64,000 nt of DNA from Blasia pusilla. Lineage: Eukaryota > Marchantiophyta > Marchantiopsida > Blasiales. A model generated the notes under the pieces. That model was not told where the DNA came from, ran no database searches, and saw only the letters and a list, made by a program, of their open reading frames with translations. Of the stretch, positions 34,370-45,998 are shown one piece after another (position 1 is the first letter of the stretch; the number at the start of each line of letters is the position of its first letter). The translations under genes and the position numbers were made by a program. The stretch lies in contig CM114274.1 in NCBI GenBank assembly GCA_050084515.1, positions 28,396,001-28,460,000 of the forward strand. The letters are read 5' to 3'.

Positions 34370-34730
34370 TCGGTAGGCAACCTGTCGGAATCAGACAGGT
34401 TGCCTGGAGGTGGTAAAAAGGGTCCAGTGGTCAAAAAGCGAAAAGTTGCAAGGAGGAGAAATCCGACGGGTTGTAGTGGTCATAAAGTGAAAATTGCAAG
34501 CAGGAGAAATCCGACGGGTTGCAAAGTAGAAGACCGTGGAGTACATAGACGATCACATTCGAAAAGACAAAATAATCAACAAACATTTACAAGCACCACC
34601 ATCGATCGAAAAAATCTTCTGCTTTATATCATCCGAAAAAAGCTCGGAACTGTACATTTGATCTATTATATGAAATCTTTTGCCAAATTATCAAAAAACT
34701 CCCTACTCCAAACGCTGCAGTCAAGTTGGG
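34370..34730. repeat. Palindrome units and duplicated 3'-untranslated sequence
   Basis: Three palindrome halves or units lie at about 34376-34405, 34460-34477 and 34505-34522. The segment 34605-34690 resembles the 3' end at 33867-33956, showing that the cargo gene's 3' region was duplicated in tandem here. Confidence 0.6.
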
Positions 34731-35286
34731 TCGTTGAGTTCTTTGAACTCACTCGTCATCGTCCGAGAGCTCTTGCAAAATCACTCTCAGCCTTGCCCTC
34801 CCGATTTTGGGAATCGTTGGAAGTGACGATGGAGTCACTACCAAGGGTGGCTGTGGAACCGGAGCTCTCGGCTTCGGTGGAGAGTTGTACGCCCCAAGGA
34901 GCCTTTCGTATTCTGCCTTTGCCTCCTTGCAAAGGTCAGCGAGTTCTCGCCTTCCTCGAGGCAGAGAATGTTCCTGCCACTCTGCCAGGCGCCTCTGATA
35001 CTTGCCCCTGAGAGGCCCACTAAGTCGAACACCAAGTCACCCGGCCTTGAGCAGAGCTCGATGAGCGTTTGGATCAAGATTGGCGACTTTTCCCTTCCTC
35101 CCAGAAGCGGGGTACTATCTTGCATGTAAATTCCCGGGGGGGAATTGTATAAACTATCTAAGCTGTACCCATCTGAGCATGGATCCACAGGATCCTAGAT
35201 CTTGAACACTTGGAAATTGTGCTCGGGCGAACGGCAAAGACACGAGGAGTGGTCCATCTCAGAATCAAGACGAAACAATGTCGAAA

Positions 35287-35791
35287 CTAAAGAAGTCGCT
35301 TGAGAAGATTTTCAATAATCGACTTTGGATCAACTCGCCGTGAGTCCGACGGGTTGTTTTCTCCCGGATCCACCCGTCGAAACCCGACGGGTTGCAGTTG
35401 CTTTTGGGTTTTCCAAGTTGATTTTGGTTTTCGGATGCTACCCGTCGGAAGGCGACGGGTTGCTGGCCTAGACCAGCCCATGCTCGCCTGAGAGCAACCC
35501 GTATGATAGCAACCCGTCGCTATTAGACGGGTTGCATCCAAAAACCAAAATCAATTGCAACCCGTCGGGTTCCGATGGGTTGCAGGTACACCGCGGTTTT
35601 CCCTCTGTATGTGGGAAAGATGCAACCCGTCGGAAACCGACGGGTTGCTCTCAGCCGAGCATGGGCTACTCTAAGCCAGCAACCCGTCGCCTTTCGACGG
35701 GTTGCTCACGGACAAAAAAAACCCAGATTGACTCTCATTCTACACGTCATTATAAGATAATTGAAATTATTGTACAAGAATATAGCCTTAC
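35287..35791 (-). repeat. Intron 3 of the left cargo gene, filled with mirrored palindromes
   Basis: Splice donor GTAAGG (35791 leftward) and an AG acceptor at 35287-35288 fit the coding blocks. Within are about seven GCAACCC...GGGTTGC units. Spacers are also mirrored: 35418-35438 pairs with 35534-35554 (20 of 21), and about 35458-35502 pairs with about 35641-35685. Confidence 0.8.
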
Positions 35792-37808
35792 CCGAATGTG
35801 ACTCGTTGCGGATCGGAGTGGGTACTCGTTGTTGATGATCCATGATTGTGCCGTCCTCCACTTTAGCGACCTCTTGACGCACTGAAGGTTGAAGAGCTCG
35901 TCCTCGCTCCCTCCAGTCAACACCAAGAAGCAGCCCCTATCACTCAGATAGGCGTCTGCAAAGGAGAACAAAAGTGCAATCTGGTCATAAGTGAGCGGCA
36001 GATTCCACTCAGGTACCTCGTCCGCCGGATTTTCGCCCCAAAGTCGCAACCCCGAGGGCAGATCGGCGATCAAGAGATCCACCGCAACCTCTTCCACCAC
36101 TCCATTCACCGTCCAGGCAGCGTGCCCGTTTCGTTGGAGCTTCCTTCCCAGCGTTGTCAATTTTTTGATGGCGTTGTCGACGCTTGAGAATCAAGCTCGT
36201 TTCACTCATCTAGTAAAGAGGTGAATCAAGGAGGACGCTTGTCCGGTCGTTGTTTGTCTGTGTCTTCCCAAGGATGATGGGCTGTATTCTCCTTGGGACA
36301 ACCCGGGCACCTCTCGCTTCGCTTCTCCCTAGTCCAGGGACGGCTTGTCGGGGTTTCTATGACTTCGATTTCGGTGGCGTTTTCTTCGCCGAGGACTGGT
36401 CCGACCCTCTCTTCCGCTTTCGTCCGGACGATTCCGCCTCTGGCCTCTCATCTTCAGGCTCTCTTTGGGAAGTCTCGGCCTCTGAATTTTTTTCCCTCCC
36501 TCGCCTTGCCTTTGAGACCATTGTGGATTTGTCTTTGGCTGTCCGGACCTTGAAGCCAACTCGGTATCTCGTGGGCCTACTCTTCGCATCTCCTCCGAAG
36601 AAGTCTTGAGGCTAGACGAAATTGGGGATGTCGTCTTGTCCGAGGCCCCTTTGCATCATGAAGCACTCGTAAGTCCTTATCCGTGATGTCTTGAGTGGTC
36701 GTTGAAGTCGAGCCAAATGGGGCAATTCTCCACCTCCCAATCCGACATGTCTTGACCCATCTCCACGTCGTACATGGAGAATGTCTCGCATCCGGAAGCC
36801 CACAATTTCAAGGCTACCGGCAATTTTCCCCACGTACCTGCGTTCTTACACTAGACGAGGTACCTGAATACCATCCGTTGGGCAGCTTTTAGTCGAACAT
36901 TATCGGCCGTCTGCTCCTGTAGATCTCGCTTCTTCTTCGCTTGATCCCGTTTGTTACCCTCTACTTCTTTGTCAAGCTCTGCCTGAGGGAGAACGCAAAC
37001 CTTGAACATGGTCTTGAATCCAGGTTTCTTGGTTGGCTTGTCCCGGATGTCGTCGAGCCAAACCTCGTAATCTCCAGAACTTTCAAGGTTTGCTTCCGGC
37101 GGAATGGGCTCTAATCTTTTGAGCTCCGCTTGCATACCGTCCAGCACGGACTTCCCGATTACCCGCAACGCGTCCCAGAACGACCATTCGCGTAGCCAAT
37201 GCGAGATCACTGGATCGGACACACCCGGAGGATGGTATGCCGCCCTCTTCTGGGCCTCTGAGCCCTCGAGACTGATTTTCATCAATCGTATCCTCCTGAA
37301 CTCGCTAATCCCGGATAACGCAAAACGATGCACGCGATCCAGCGACACTTTCTCCCCAATCCGACCATGCGGATCTTCATCCCTCTTCCACAGACGCTTG
37401 ATAATCGCCTTGAGCTCCTTGTAGAACTCCCGACCAAGTTCGGGGTTGAGAATGCTGATGTATCGCTGCATCTTGCTCGCCGTGTATTTCGTTGCAACTG
37501 ATACAGTAGCTTGGATGAATTTGGCGCGCTCAGACGCAGATACCTTCTCCCTCCGCTCGAGCTCCAGTGTAGCGCTTTTCTTCGCGGCTCGTATCTTCGA
37601 CCAACAAAGGATGGTTACAGCTACATCTTGAGAAATAAACTTGTTTGCCCAAGTTTTCTTCTTAATCATAGCACCCTTTGCAAGCATCTAATTGACGAGG
37701 GCATCCCCCAAGAACCCCCTGTACTCTCCCGGGTGCGTCGTAAGCACCTTCCTCACCCGATCGCAGTCCTGGATCCAATGGTGGGTGACATTCCCCTCTG
37801 ATACAATC

Positions 37809-38683
37809 CTGCACATCCAAACTCAACCCGTCAGGAAATTACATGGGTTCCCGCAACCCGTCAGACTCCGACGGGTCGTCACAGCTCAGGGTTGGATTCT
37901 AGCAACAAGCTAAATGATGCAACCCGTCGGAGTCCGACGGGTTGCATTCTGATTTGCTAATGCCAGGTAAGCAACTCGTCGGACTCCGACGGGTTGCTGG
38001 ACTGCACGCTTTTTCGGATGTTTTTTTAAGATTGCAACTCGTCGGACTCCGACGACTTGTATGATTGAACATAGATTTAACTAGTTGTTGGCCCAAAGCA
38101 AACTGTCGGAGTCCGACGGGTTGCTCGATAGGCCGCCTTGTGAGGTTTTTTTTTTAAGAATGCAACTCGTCGGACTCCGACAAGTTGCTCGAGTGACTGC
38201 AGGTTTAGAAGGTTTTTGCCCCAAAGCAACCCGTCGGAGTCCGACGGGTTGCTTGCCTCAAAGCTATTTTTCCCCATATAAACTCGTCGGAGTCCGACGG
38301 GTTGATTTCGGCCAAAAACAGTTTCGAGGCAAGCAACCCGTCGGACTCGACGGGTTGCTTTGGGGCAAAACCTTCTAAACTCGATCACTGAGCAACTCGT
38401 CGAGTCCGACGAGTTGCATTCTTAAAAACAACCTCACAAGGTCGCTCTGTCGAGCAACCGTCGGACTCCGACGGTTTGCTTTGGGCCAAAACTAGTTAAA
38501 TCTATGGACCATCAAACAAGTCGTGAGTCCGACGAAAGTGTCAATCTTAAAAAAAAAAAACCGTCTTGATCTAGCAACCCGTCGAGTCCGACGAGTTGCT
38601 TTACCTAAACAAACCTAACCCATTCATCAATCGAGCAACTCGCCGGAGTCCGACGAGTTGCGTAAAGTGTTAAAGATACTTAC
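37809..38683 (-). repeat. Intron 2 of the left cargo gene, a long palindrome made of palindromes
   Basis: Donor GTAAGTATC and acceptor TGCAG bound 875 bp. About 14 palindromes occur, including a perfect 31-bp unit at 37917-37947. From about 38045 to 38555 the spacers on the left are the reverse complements of those on the right around a centre near 38296, for example GGCCCAAAGCAA (38089) against TTGCTTTGGGCC (38477). Confidence 0.9.
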
Positions 38684-40124
38684 GTGTTCATGGTATGCAT
38701 TGCCATCTCCACCGCCGCCATGTGATGAGGGTATGGGTGAAGGACCACCGCCTTCACGCAGAAATGTGCCTCCAATGAGTTGGGGCTCCTCCGCAAACTT
38801 GGTCTACGCCATGAACCCGTGATTTCCATCCCGATGAAGAAATGCGATTCCTCATCCAGCTGAATTCCGTGCCCTCAACTTGCCTTCAAGTCCTGGTCGC
38901 ATCCTCCGAATGTGTCGAGATTTTCCAAGTCCTCCTCGGTAACAGAGCTTGGGTTCCATGCTCGTCGTAAGGCTGAACATAGAAGGGAGGAAAACTGCCC
39001 ACGAGGGATGTTGTCGCCGCCGATTGTTTTAGCTTTGCAATGTCCTCGTTGGATCAGATTTATGGACGTATTCCATTGTCCTTAATCGGCAGAGTGGAAT
39101 CCTCGGGCGTTGTGGCCCTCCATGAGTGCCATCTCGCTTTACCACCGTCGAACGGGACAAGAGGAATAAGCTACACTGAAATCCCAATGAATTGCAATTC
39201 ACATAATCAAAAACCGAACCTCTCTTACCCGCTCGAAAATGGAGTCGGTTTCTTGACCCCTAACTTGTTGCGAGGAGGGGGGGCAAATCGACCGGGAACT
39301 CGTCGATCCGATAGAGGTCGATGTCCTCCGCCGGGCTTGGAGTCGAGAATGACCGCTTTCCGGCTTCTTCCGCCATGTCCACCATCTCCACGTTGGCGTC
39401 CTCATGACCTCGTCGTCATCGATTTGAACTAGTGTTGTTTCCACTATGTTGATTGTGTCCCCGGACCGTGGGGACATTTCCGCATCTTAACACTTGCGGT
39501 TGGATGGGTGGGCTATCATCAATGGCTATCGCTTTTTCCCGCCCGCTTTAGCCAATTCCGCCCTCCTCACCGACGCGCGTCAGACGCTTCTTTTCTCTCT
39601 TTTCGTCGGCGATCCTTTTCTTCAAGGCCTGCGACGTCTCGGCCTCTTCGTTCTGTTTATCTAGCGCCGCTTGAACACGTCTCGCCAGAAGCACTTGGTT
39701 GTGCATCTCCGCTTCCCTTTCCCGCTCCTCGATTTCCTGCTGCCTAATTTCATTCGCCGAACGAGGCGCAGGAGAAGCTGACGCAGGAGTCCTAATGGAC
39801 TTGGGAGTGAAGCTCCCGGACTTGTTGGCTTGTGTTTTTTTCCTCGTCATTTTTGCCGGAAATGCCTCCACGTATGTCCACGACAAATCCCTTGATCAGT
39901 CGCCTTGCTGATGTCGAGATGGGAGCTCGTCTCGCCTTGATGGTTAGCTCGAATCGTCCCGATATCGCTCGGTCGAACCGTCTCGCTCTCGTTCCCTCCT
40001 ATCGACTCGCGATGTGTTGCCGCGTGAAATGCCCCTTCGTATCTGATCAGCTGCTGCGCAGGAGAGTGAGGAGTGAGGAATGAAGATCACGAAATGAGAA
40101 ACCGGAAATGAGCGACTTGTGCCC

Positions 40125-40132
40125 TATTTATA
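40125..40132 (-). promoter_or_regulatory. TATA box of the left cargo gene
   Basis: TATAAATA on the minus strand, about 275 bp upstream of the ATG at 39850, in the same relative place as TATATAAG before the right copy. Confidence 0.6.
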
Positions 40133-40221
40133 CTTCTCTAGCCGTTGGGCTGACCGTTGGGTCCCGTCGTCCTTTCGACGGCGACGTGCCGAATGTTACG
40201 GAAGTCCGGACGTGAAAAATC

Positions 40222-40960
40222 GCAACCCGTCGGAGTCCGACAGGTTGCGCGGCTCCGCCATCCTGGGTACGTCGCCATGTGCGCGAGCAGCCCGTCGGAG
40301 CCCGACGGGTTGAGCGCCTCCGTCGTCTTCGGAAAAGAACGCGAGGTACCCGCGCAACCCATCGGAGACCGACATGTTGCGCGCCTCCGCCATCCTGCGA
40401 ACGTCGCCACGTGCGCGAGCAACCCGTTGGAGACCGACGGGTTGAGCGCCTCCGTCGTCTTTGGAAAACAACGCGAGGTACCCGCGCAAGCCGTCGGAGA
40501 CCGACATGTTGCGCGCCTCCGCCGTGTTTGGGACGGGAACGGGACGTATTTTGGGCAATCCGTCGGAGACTGTTGGATTGCATGCTTCCCTCATCAAGGG
40601 TTAGGAACGATGGCTTCCCGTGCAAGTCTTCGGAGTTTGGCTGGCTACACCACAAGGCGACGCCCTTGCGCAACCCGTTGGACGGCGACGGGTTGCACGC
40701 CTCGCCGTCTTTGGGCTCAAAGGCGAGGCACCCGCGGAACTCGTCGGAAACAGACGGTTTGCACGCCTCCGGCATCTTCGAGCAAGAAGGAGCGGTATCC
40801 CAGCAAGTCATCGGAGAGCGACGGGTTGCTCCCTTCGACAATGTTTAGCAGAAGCGTGCAACCCGTCCGATGCCGACGGGTTGCAAGCTTCGGTAAGCTT
40901 CGGGTAATTTCTGAGTTACCAGAACTCCGACGGGTTCCAAGTGATGCGCAACCCTCTACT
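40222..40960. repeat. Palindromes in a 132-bp tandem repeat between divergent genes
   Basis: About 12 palindrome units lie between the left cargo gene and the transposase. From 40225 to about 40545 a unit of about 132 bp repeats two and a half times (the marker GTTGCGCG(C/G)CTCCGCC at 40244, 40376 and 40508); each unit holds two palindromes plus a GC-rich spacer. This is the shared upstream region of both genes. Confidence 0.85.
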
Positions 40961-41077
40961 TCCCAAATCCGGTAACATATTGCAACACAATTGAATGTGT
41001 TACAGAATTGGATCCATTGTGTCAGACAATCTCCCCCACCGAATTCATCTTGTCAGGAGTATTTGTTTCCTATTCAC

Positions 41078-41115
41078 TATAAATTAAATATTCTCATTCT
41101 CATTCTCATTCTCAC
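41078..41115 (+). promoter_or_regulatory. TATA box and ATTCTC microsatellite upstream of the transposase
   Basis: TATAAAT at 41078-41084 lies about 60 bp before the ATG at 41142. It is followed by four to five ATTCTC units (41089-41115), probably in the 5' leader. Confidence 0.6.
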
Positions 41116-41141
41116 CCTCCTCCCGTAGGAATCTTCTTGGA

Positions 41142-44100
41142 ATGGATAATTATGTTAAGCTCACTTGTGGCAGTCATCTAGCGGCCCTTCCTCAATCAAA
41201 AATCATTCGACCCCAAGCTCGTGAGTCTTTCCTAGCAGTAGATGAAAATTTTCTGTCTATTCGATTTCTTCTTCAAATTGGAACCATCTTTGTATCCAAA
41301 GATGTTAGGGTGGAAGGTACGGAAGACATAATAGGTGAGACGGTCCAGCGAGTGACCTCAGACCGTAAAGTATGGAATCTCCTACCTCTACCAAATGGTC
41401 AATACAGAGTTTACGGCCTGCCCCTGAATTCGTCTGTTTCCCAAGTAAACGGTCTAGAATTTCCTAGTGCTCCGAGCTCTACGTTTGCAACTCCAAGCTC
41501 TGCAGATCCGGCTTCGACTCCAACTTTGCACACTTGTAACAATGTTGTTCTTTTTGAAGAGATTCCGGATGTTATCAACCTCAGCGGATCTGTCGGACAC
41601 CAATCGGGCCCTATGTCCGCCTACTCGTTCCTCTTGCGAGTATCAGGCAATAGTTTGCTTTCGTCTCTGCCCTTGAAAATGTTCAAGCATATTCTTGTCG
41701 ATTTGCCGCCCGCGTCACGATGGTAATTGCATTTTTGAGTTGCCTCCACTTGCCGCTCCTGCTCAAAAGAAGGATGGAGGGCGCTGAAGGGTATGGGAGA
41801 AAGTCGATTGTCATCGATGGTGCAGGCTTCAACGGACGGTGCTTCCATCCCAGATCGTCCTTGGATTGTCTCCCGCCGCCAATGCGTGGGAGCCTTGGAG
41901 TGTAGAAGTCCAGCATGCCCGTATCTAGAGCGCAACGGGCGAGTCAATACGTCGCAACTCCCCCCCAAGAATCCAGAAACTCCATACGAGGTGGGTGCCA
42001 CAATACCGCCGGGAGGCCATCGATGTCCTCATTGTCATGCATCGCCCTTCTGCGTTGGAGCGTGTCCTGCATACATATTTTTCATTGTCCATGACTTGGG
42101 CTCCACGTCAGAGTATACAAGGCTGGAAGCTCATGTTGGCTCCCACACTCATCCTGTGACCGATGCAATTCAAAGACACATCAAGGAGGATGTGGCGAAG
42201 AAAGTAGCCGAGGTCTTCAGAAACTCTCCGGGTTCAAAGCCCGGGATGATCAAGCTCAGAACGGCATCACAAATTTGTGAACAATTGCTTGGAATCCCTG
42301 GACAAGGCGAGATCACGGCGGTTGAGGAGAAACAAATCTGGGAAAATCTCGCATTTCTCGCTGATCCTGAATGCTTCCGGAATTTGCTGCGTCAGATACA
42401 AGTTCTAGATGGAAAGACGGCCGAAATGGATGCCATCGCCAGAATCAAGGACAACTCCAGATTTCCATTCATTCAGAGATGGCAGTTCATGGGCCAAGGA
42501 GGCGAGGGATCCAGGGCCTATGTCTTCAAAATGTCAACCATAGGTCCGTCGAGTGGCCTCGATCTTATAGATCGAATGAGGGAAGGGGAAGATCTTTTAC
42601 GGGGTGGGTCACTTTGATATTTGCTCAGAGTGCTGAATGGATGGTTGACGATGGGTGCTCACGTTTATGACCATGTGGAGAAGGGACTCAAAACTATATT
42701 TGTGTGTGAAGTAAAGGCGAAGATGTTGGCGGTTTGAAGATGTCTTTGGTTACTCTTATTGGAGGTGGTGAAGGAAAACAAAAGGCCACCTCCGAAATTT
42801 ATGGGTTCATGGCGGACAATGCACAACCTGGGTGGATTGCTATCCGGGAAGTGTTCAGGGTGGAGAGGTTCAACTTTGAGAGGGAAAGGTCGGATGCTTT
42901 CCATTGGCAATGATCTGTGACCGGTACACCAAATCTTGCATCAAGGAGAATAAGAGGACAGAGCATGTCACTCTACTCCAACGTTGCAAGGACAAAAAAC
43001 TTGAAGCGATCCATGGATCGCCGGGGGAAGAACTTCATGGGTGGTGGATGAAGCATGCGATTGAGGGGAAGTACAAAGAGTTGTGCTCTTGGTTGAGTTG
43101 GTGGGTATGACGTATGAGACAATGGGGAAACTTCATGCGGCAGGTGAGTTCACTATTTTGTCTTGTCAAGCTCACGCTGAGAATTGTTTGTAAAGTTGTA
43201 GCTCAGGGTGAGAAGCGTGGGAATTATATGGATTTCAAACCCAAGAAATGGATGCAACCCGACGGAAACCGACGGGTTGCCCAAGGGTGCAACCCGACGG
43301 AAACTGACGGGTTGCATCCAGATGTTTGGTGTGTCCCGGGTGTGCAACCATTCGGGACCCGACGGGTCACAGAGTCGTTCATGGGATGACTCCGCCTTGC
43401 AACCCATCAAGTTCCGACGGGTTGCAGTAGGTGGGTTTAAGGTTACAACACGTCGGGACCCGACGGGTCGTAGAGTCGTTCATGGGATGCCTCGGGCCTG
43501 CAACCCGTCTGGTTCCGACTGGTCGCTTATTTCTTTGACTCCTGGGTTATTTTCGTTCCCTTCTAACATTGCCGTCGTTGCAGGGATTGAACGTTCATGA
43601 AAATGTCCTCTGCCCCAACACAAGTGGAGCAGAAAGTGTTCATTCCTCTTGGAGGTCGTCACAAGCATGCCAACGAATTTCACTTGTGGAGGCATGCCAA
43701 CAAGACCAGGCAAGAGCAATGCTACAGTCTGCAGCATCCCATATCTTCCTCACAAAAGGCATAACAAAAGGAAAAGGGCCGTCGATCTACGAGCTCTATG
43801 TCAGGGCGGCTGTGAGATCTGGTGATGAAAAATTTTATGTCGAAGCCTTCAACCGGTGCGTAGCTGGAACTCCACTCGAGCAAGACGTACACATTGGTGG
43901 GGATATTCGTGGGCGGGTTTCAAGACGTCCCATACAGATGGTGGTAGAGCGGTCCGAACGAGACTCGTGGAGACCAGATAAGTATCTTGACTTCAGGCAA
44001 GTGAAGAGGCAACATCGAGGAACGAATCCGTTGATTGATTTGGATGAGGAAATTACACCGCCCAGGTATTCGGGGACCCCGGACCCGTCCCAAATCTGTG

Positions 44101-45086
44101 ATGGAGTTACTTCTCCAAAATCAGTGAATGTTTTATTTCAAAAGCCCTCCGTTGCTGGAAGTTCGCAACATCGTGTCACTCGGGTGGTTCAACAATATGG
44201 GATTCCGATAATGGAGGTGGATTGCAACCTAAAACGGTGGCATATATCTCGGAGCAACCCAGGACATGGACCCACCTGCAGGGCAGGATTTGATGGCATT
44301 AGGAGAGCATGCGGCACTTTCCTAAATAAGAACTGTACAAGGACTGGACGACCTCTGCTTGGGTTTTGGGGACTCAAAACCTTTGATCGTTTCACGAGGA
44401 CCGGGGATCAATTGAAGTACTTCTTCTGCCCAAATGAATCTTGCGCTTTCCGGAAGTCTTATCCGGCTGCCATTGGAGCTCCCGGGAATACCCCCACGAT
44501 TTGGCCCATCGCCGCAGGCACGAACTGCACTCAAGACGAAGTGGACAATCTTACAAGTGCCAGTTTCAGACTCGTAGACGGGGGAAGTTTGGAGCATGTT
44601 CGCATTACAGAGACCTTCGCATTTCGTATTCAACCCAAGATTGATGTCAACATGTACCCGGAGAAGGTGGATGATCTCAATCCATTATTTCTGTTTGAGT
44701 CTAGAAATAGGGTGAAGAGAAACAGAATATGCAGGCCAACGGTGGAGAGAGCAAAGCGAATTGCATCAGCTCGGGAGGCAAAAATGGAGATCATCACCAC
44801 GAAAGATATCTTGAGTGGCAATGGAATAAGAAGGATGTATTGGGTCAGGAACAACACTGTAAATTCAAGTGTCACAGGGGTGTATGTGGTGCACATTTGT
44901 TGCTTTCCCACATGTTCATGTGATGACTTTGTCCAAAGAGAGACAAGTGGCAAAAGGTATTTCCCTTGTAAGCACATGTACTATGTGTTGCTGGTAGTTT
45001 TAAGAGAGTCGGAGGTAGGAGTAGGAATCCACCAACCAATTCTGTCCCTCAAAGAAGTGCGAAGTATTTTAAACAAACCACTTTGA
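41142..45086 (+). pseudogene. Mutator-like (MULE) transposase with WRKY/GCM-like and SWIM zinc fingers
   Basis: Would cut and rejoin DNA at the element's inverted repeats. The N-terminal part (41142-41720) is unrecognised. At 41880-42170 two Cys clusters and AHVGSHTHPV form a WRKY/GCM-like finger often found in MULE transposases. The DDE region is at 42630-43143 (VYDHVEKGLKTIFVCEVKAK, FMADNAQPGW with a catalytic Asp, ERERSDAFHW, YTKSCIKENKRTEH). A 440-bp intron (43144-43583, GTGAGT...GTTGCAG) joins NFMRQ to GLNVHEN in frame. The last exon is 500 codons without a stop and ends in a SWIM finger (CSCDDFVQRE...FPCKHMYYVLL, about 44910-44990). Frameshifts near 41715, 42600 and 42725, and a stop at 42911 (WQ*SV; WQQSL in the 18-kb copy) inactivate it. 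Confidence 0.85.
43144..43583 (+). repeat. Transposase intron with palindromes
   Basis: About five units, for example GCAACCCGACGG...GACGGGTTGC near 43255-43280 and 43289-43316. Some carry the half-site CCGACGGG-type variant in place of CCCGTCGG. The exon junction proves intronic location. The homologous introns near 17.8-18.1 kb and 31.0-32.9 kb carry the same family. Confidence 0.85.
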
Positions 45087-45254
45087 GGTTGCAAAATGAG
45101 GTTTTAGATTGTACTTTTATTTTTCCTCAACCTTCACTTTGAGCTTGAACTCTATTCAGCCCGGAGCAAATGATAGATTTTTTCCAGACCTTGGATGGAA
45201 AAAGTGATTGGTTCCACACTTATGATTCCATTGATTTTTCAGTTTTCTAAATTT

Positions 45255-45900
45255 TGTGCAATTTGCAACTCGTCGGACTCACAGGGGTTGCCAAAATATG
45301 GAAGAGGAAAAAAAAACTGTGGGATTGTTTAATAAATGAACAAAATAGTGCAAAAATATTCACACAAAAAGTTTCCTCTCTTCAACCCAACGGAAACTCT
45401 CTTCAAAAAAAAGTATCTATTCCTGTTGAAGGTAGTTTCCTCTCTCCTCTCTCCTCTCTTCCTCTCTTCCTCTCCTCTTACCGCACCTCGTCGGAATGCG
45501 ACGAGTTGCAAGATGAACTAGGTAGTCCTGATTCTGTGCAACTTGTCGGAGTCCGACGAGGCTGAATCGTCTTTGTGCACACCCTCAGAGTGAGACGGGT
45601 TGTATGGGATCCAGGCTGGAGGGAGCCCATGCAACTTGTCGGGGTCCGACGGGTTGCAGGAAGTGGGAAAGATGAATGACCCACGTGCATCCCGTCAGAG
45701 TTTGATGGGTTGCACGGGACCCAGGATGAACGGACCTCGTGCAACCCATTGGGGTCCAACCGATTGCAGGAGCTGGGAAGGATGAACCCCATGCAACCCG
45801 TAGGAGTCCGACTGGTTGCACGTCGTCCCGGCCGTACCGCCCAAGCGTTGCAGAATCAACCTGTTGGAGCCTGACGGGTTGCACCCGACGGATTGCAAGC
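45255..45900. repeat. Palindromes between transposase 3' end and right cargo gene
   Basis: About eight to nine units, of several sub-types (CTCGTCGG..CGACGAG at about 45484-45510; others at about 45629-45658, 45687-45715, 45740-45770 and 45793-45820). Spacers share motifs such as GGGACCCAGG(A/C)TG.A.GGA. Confidence 0.8.
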
Positions 45901-45990
45901 AGACCATGCATACCATGCATTGTAATGCTCTACCGTTGTACAACCAGTTTTCCGTTGTACACCAACGGTCGAGTCCAACGGCTTCGAAAG

Positions 45991-45998
45991 TATATAAG
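45991..45998 (+). promoter_or_regulatory. TATA box of the right cargo gene
   Basis: TATATAAG about 230 bp upstream of the ATG at 46222, matching the location of the left copy's TATAAATA. Confidence 0.6.

Larger units (their letters stand above)
34749..39850 (-). pseudogene. Left cargo gene: coiled-coil protein with methyltransferase-like C-terminus, broken
   Basis: Four exons are inferred by comparison with the right copy: 39229-39850, 38684-39176, 35792-37808 and 34749-35286. Exon 1 starts MTRKKTQANKSGSF and is Glu/Arg/Lys-rich, probably coiled coil. Exon 3 carries a Lys-rich helical region (KKKTWANKF, LGREFYKELKAIIKR) and then VDLLIADLPSG (about 36050-36082), in the place of motif IV (DPPY) of amino-methyltransferases. 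Exon 4 has LIELCSRPGDLVFDLVGLSG and GRNILCLE (about 34955-35045), like motif I (DPF.GSG), and ends SDDDE. Motif IV before motif I is the beta-class order (N6_N4_Mtase type). Stops (VN*M near 37690; YLV*C near 36853) and frameshifts in exon 1 make it a pseudogene. Target base and activity are unknown. Confidence 0.7.

Noticed and set aside
34316-35011. Plus-strand open frame of 231 codons
   Set aside because: It is antisense to the cargo gene's exon 4 and crosses palindromes; the minus strand has the homologous coding sequence.
36250-36609. Plus-strand open frame of 119 codons
   Set aside because: Antisense to the cargo gene's exon 3, where the minus strand reads FGGDAKSRPTRYRVGFKVRT, homologous to 49481-49545.
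40128-40975. Overlapping open frames of 190-270 codons on both strands between the cargo gene and the transposase
   Set aside because: The 132-bp repeat and palindromes are GC-rich and keep several frames open; no domain is seen and the region holds the promoters.
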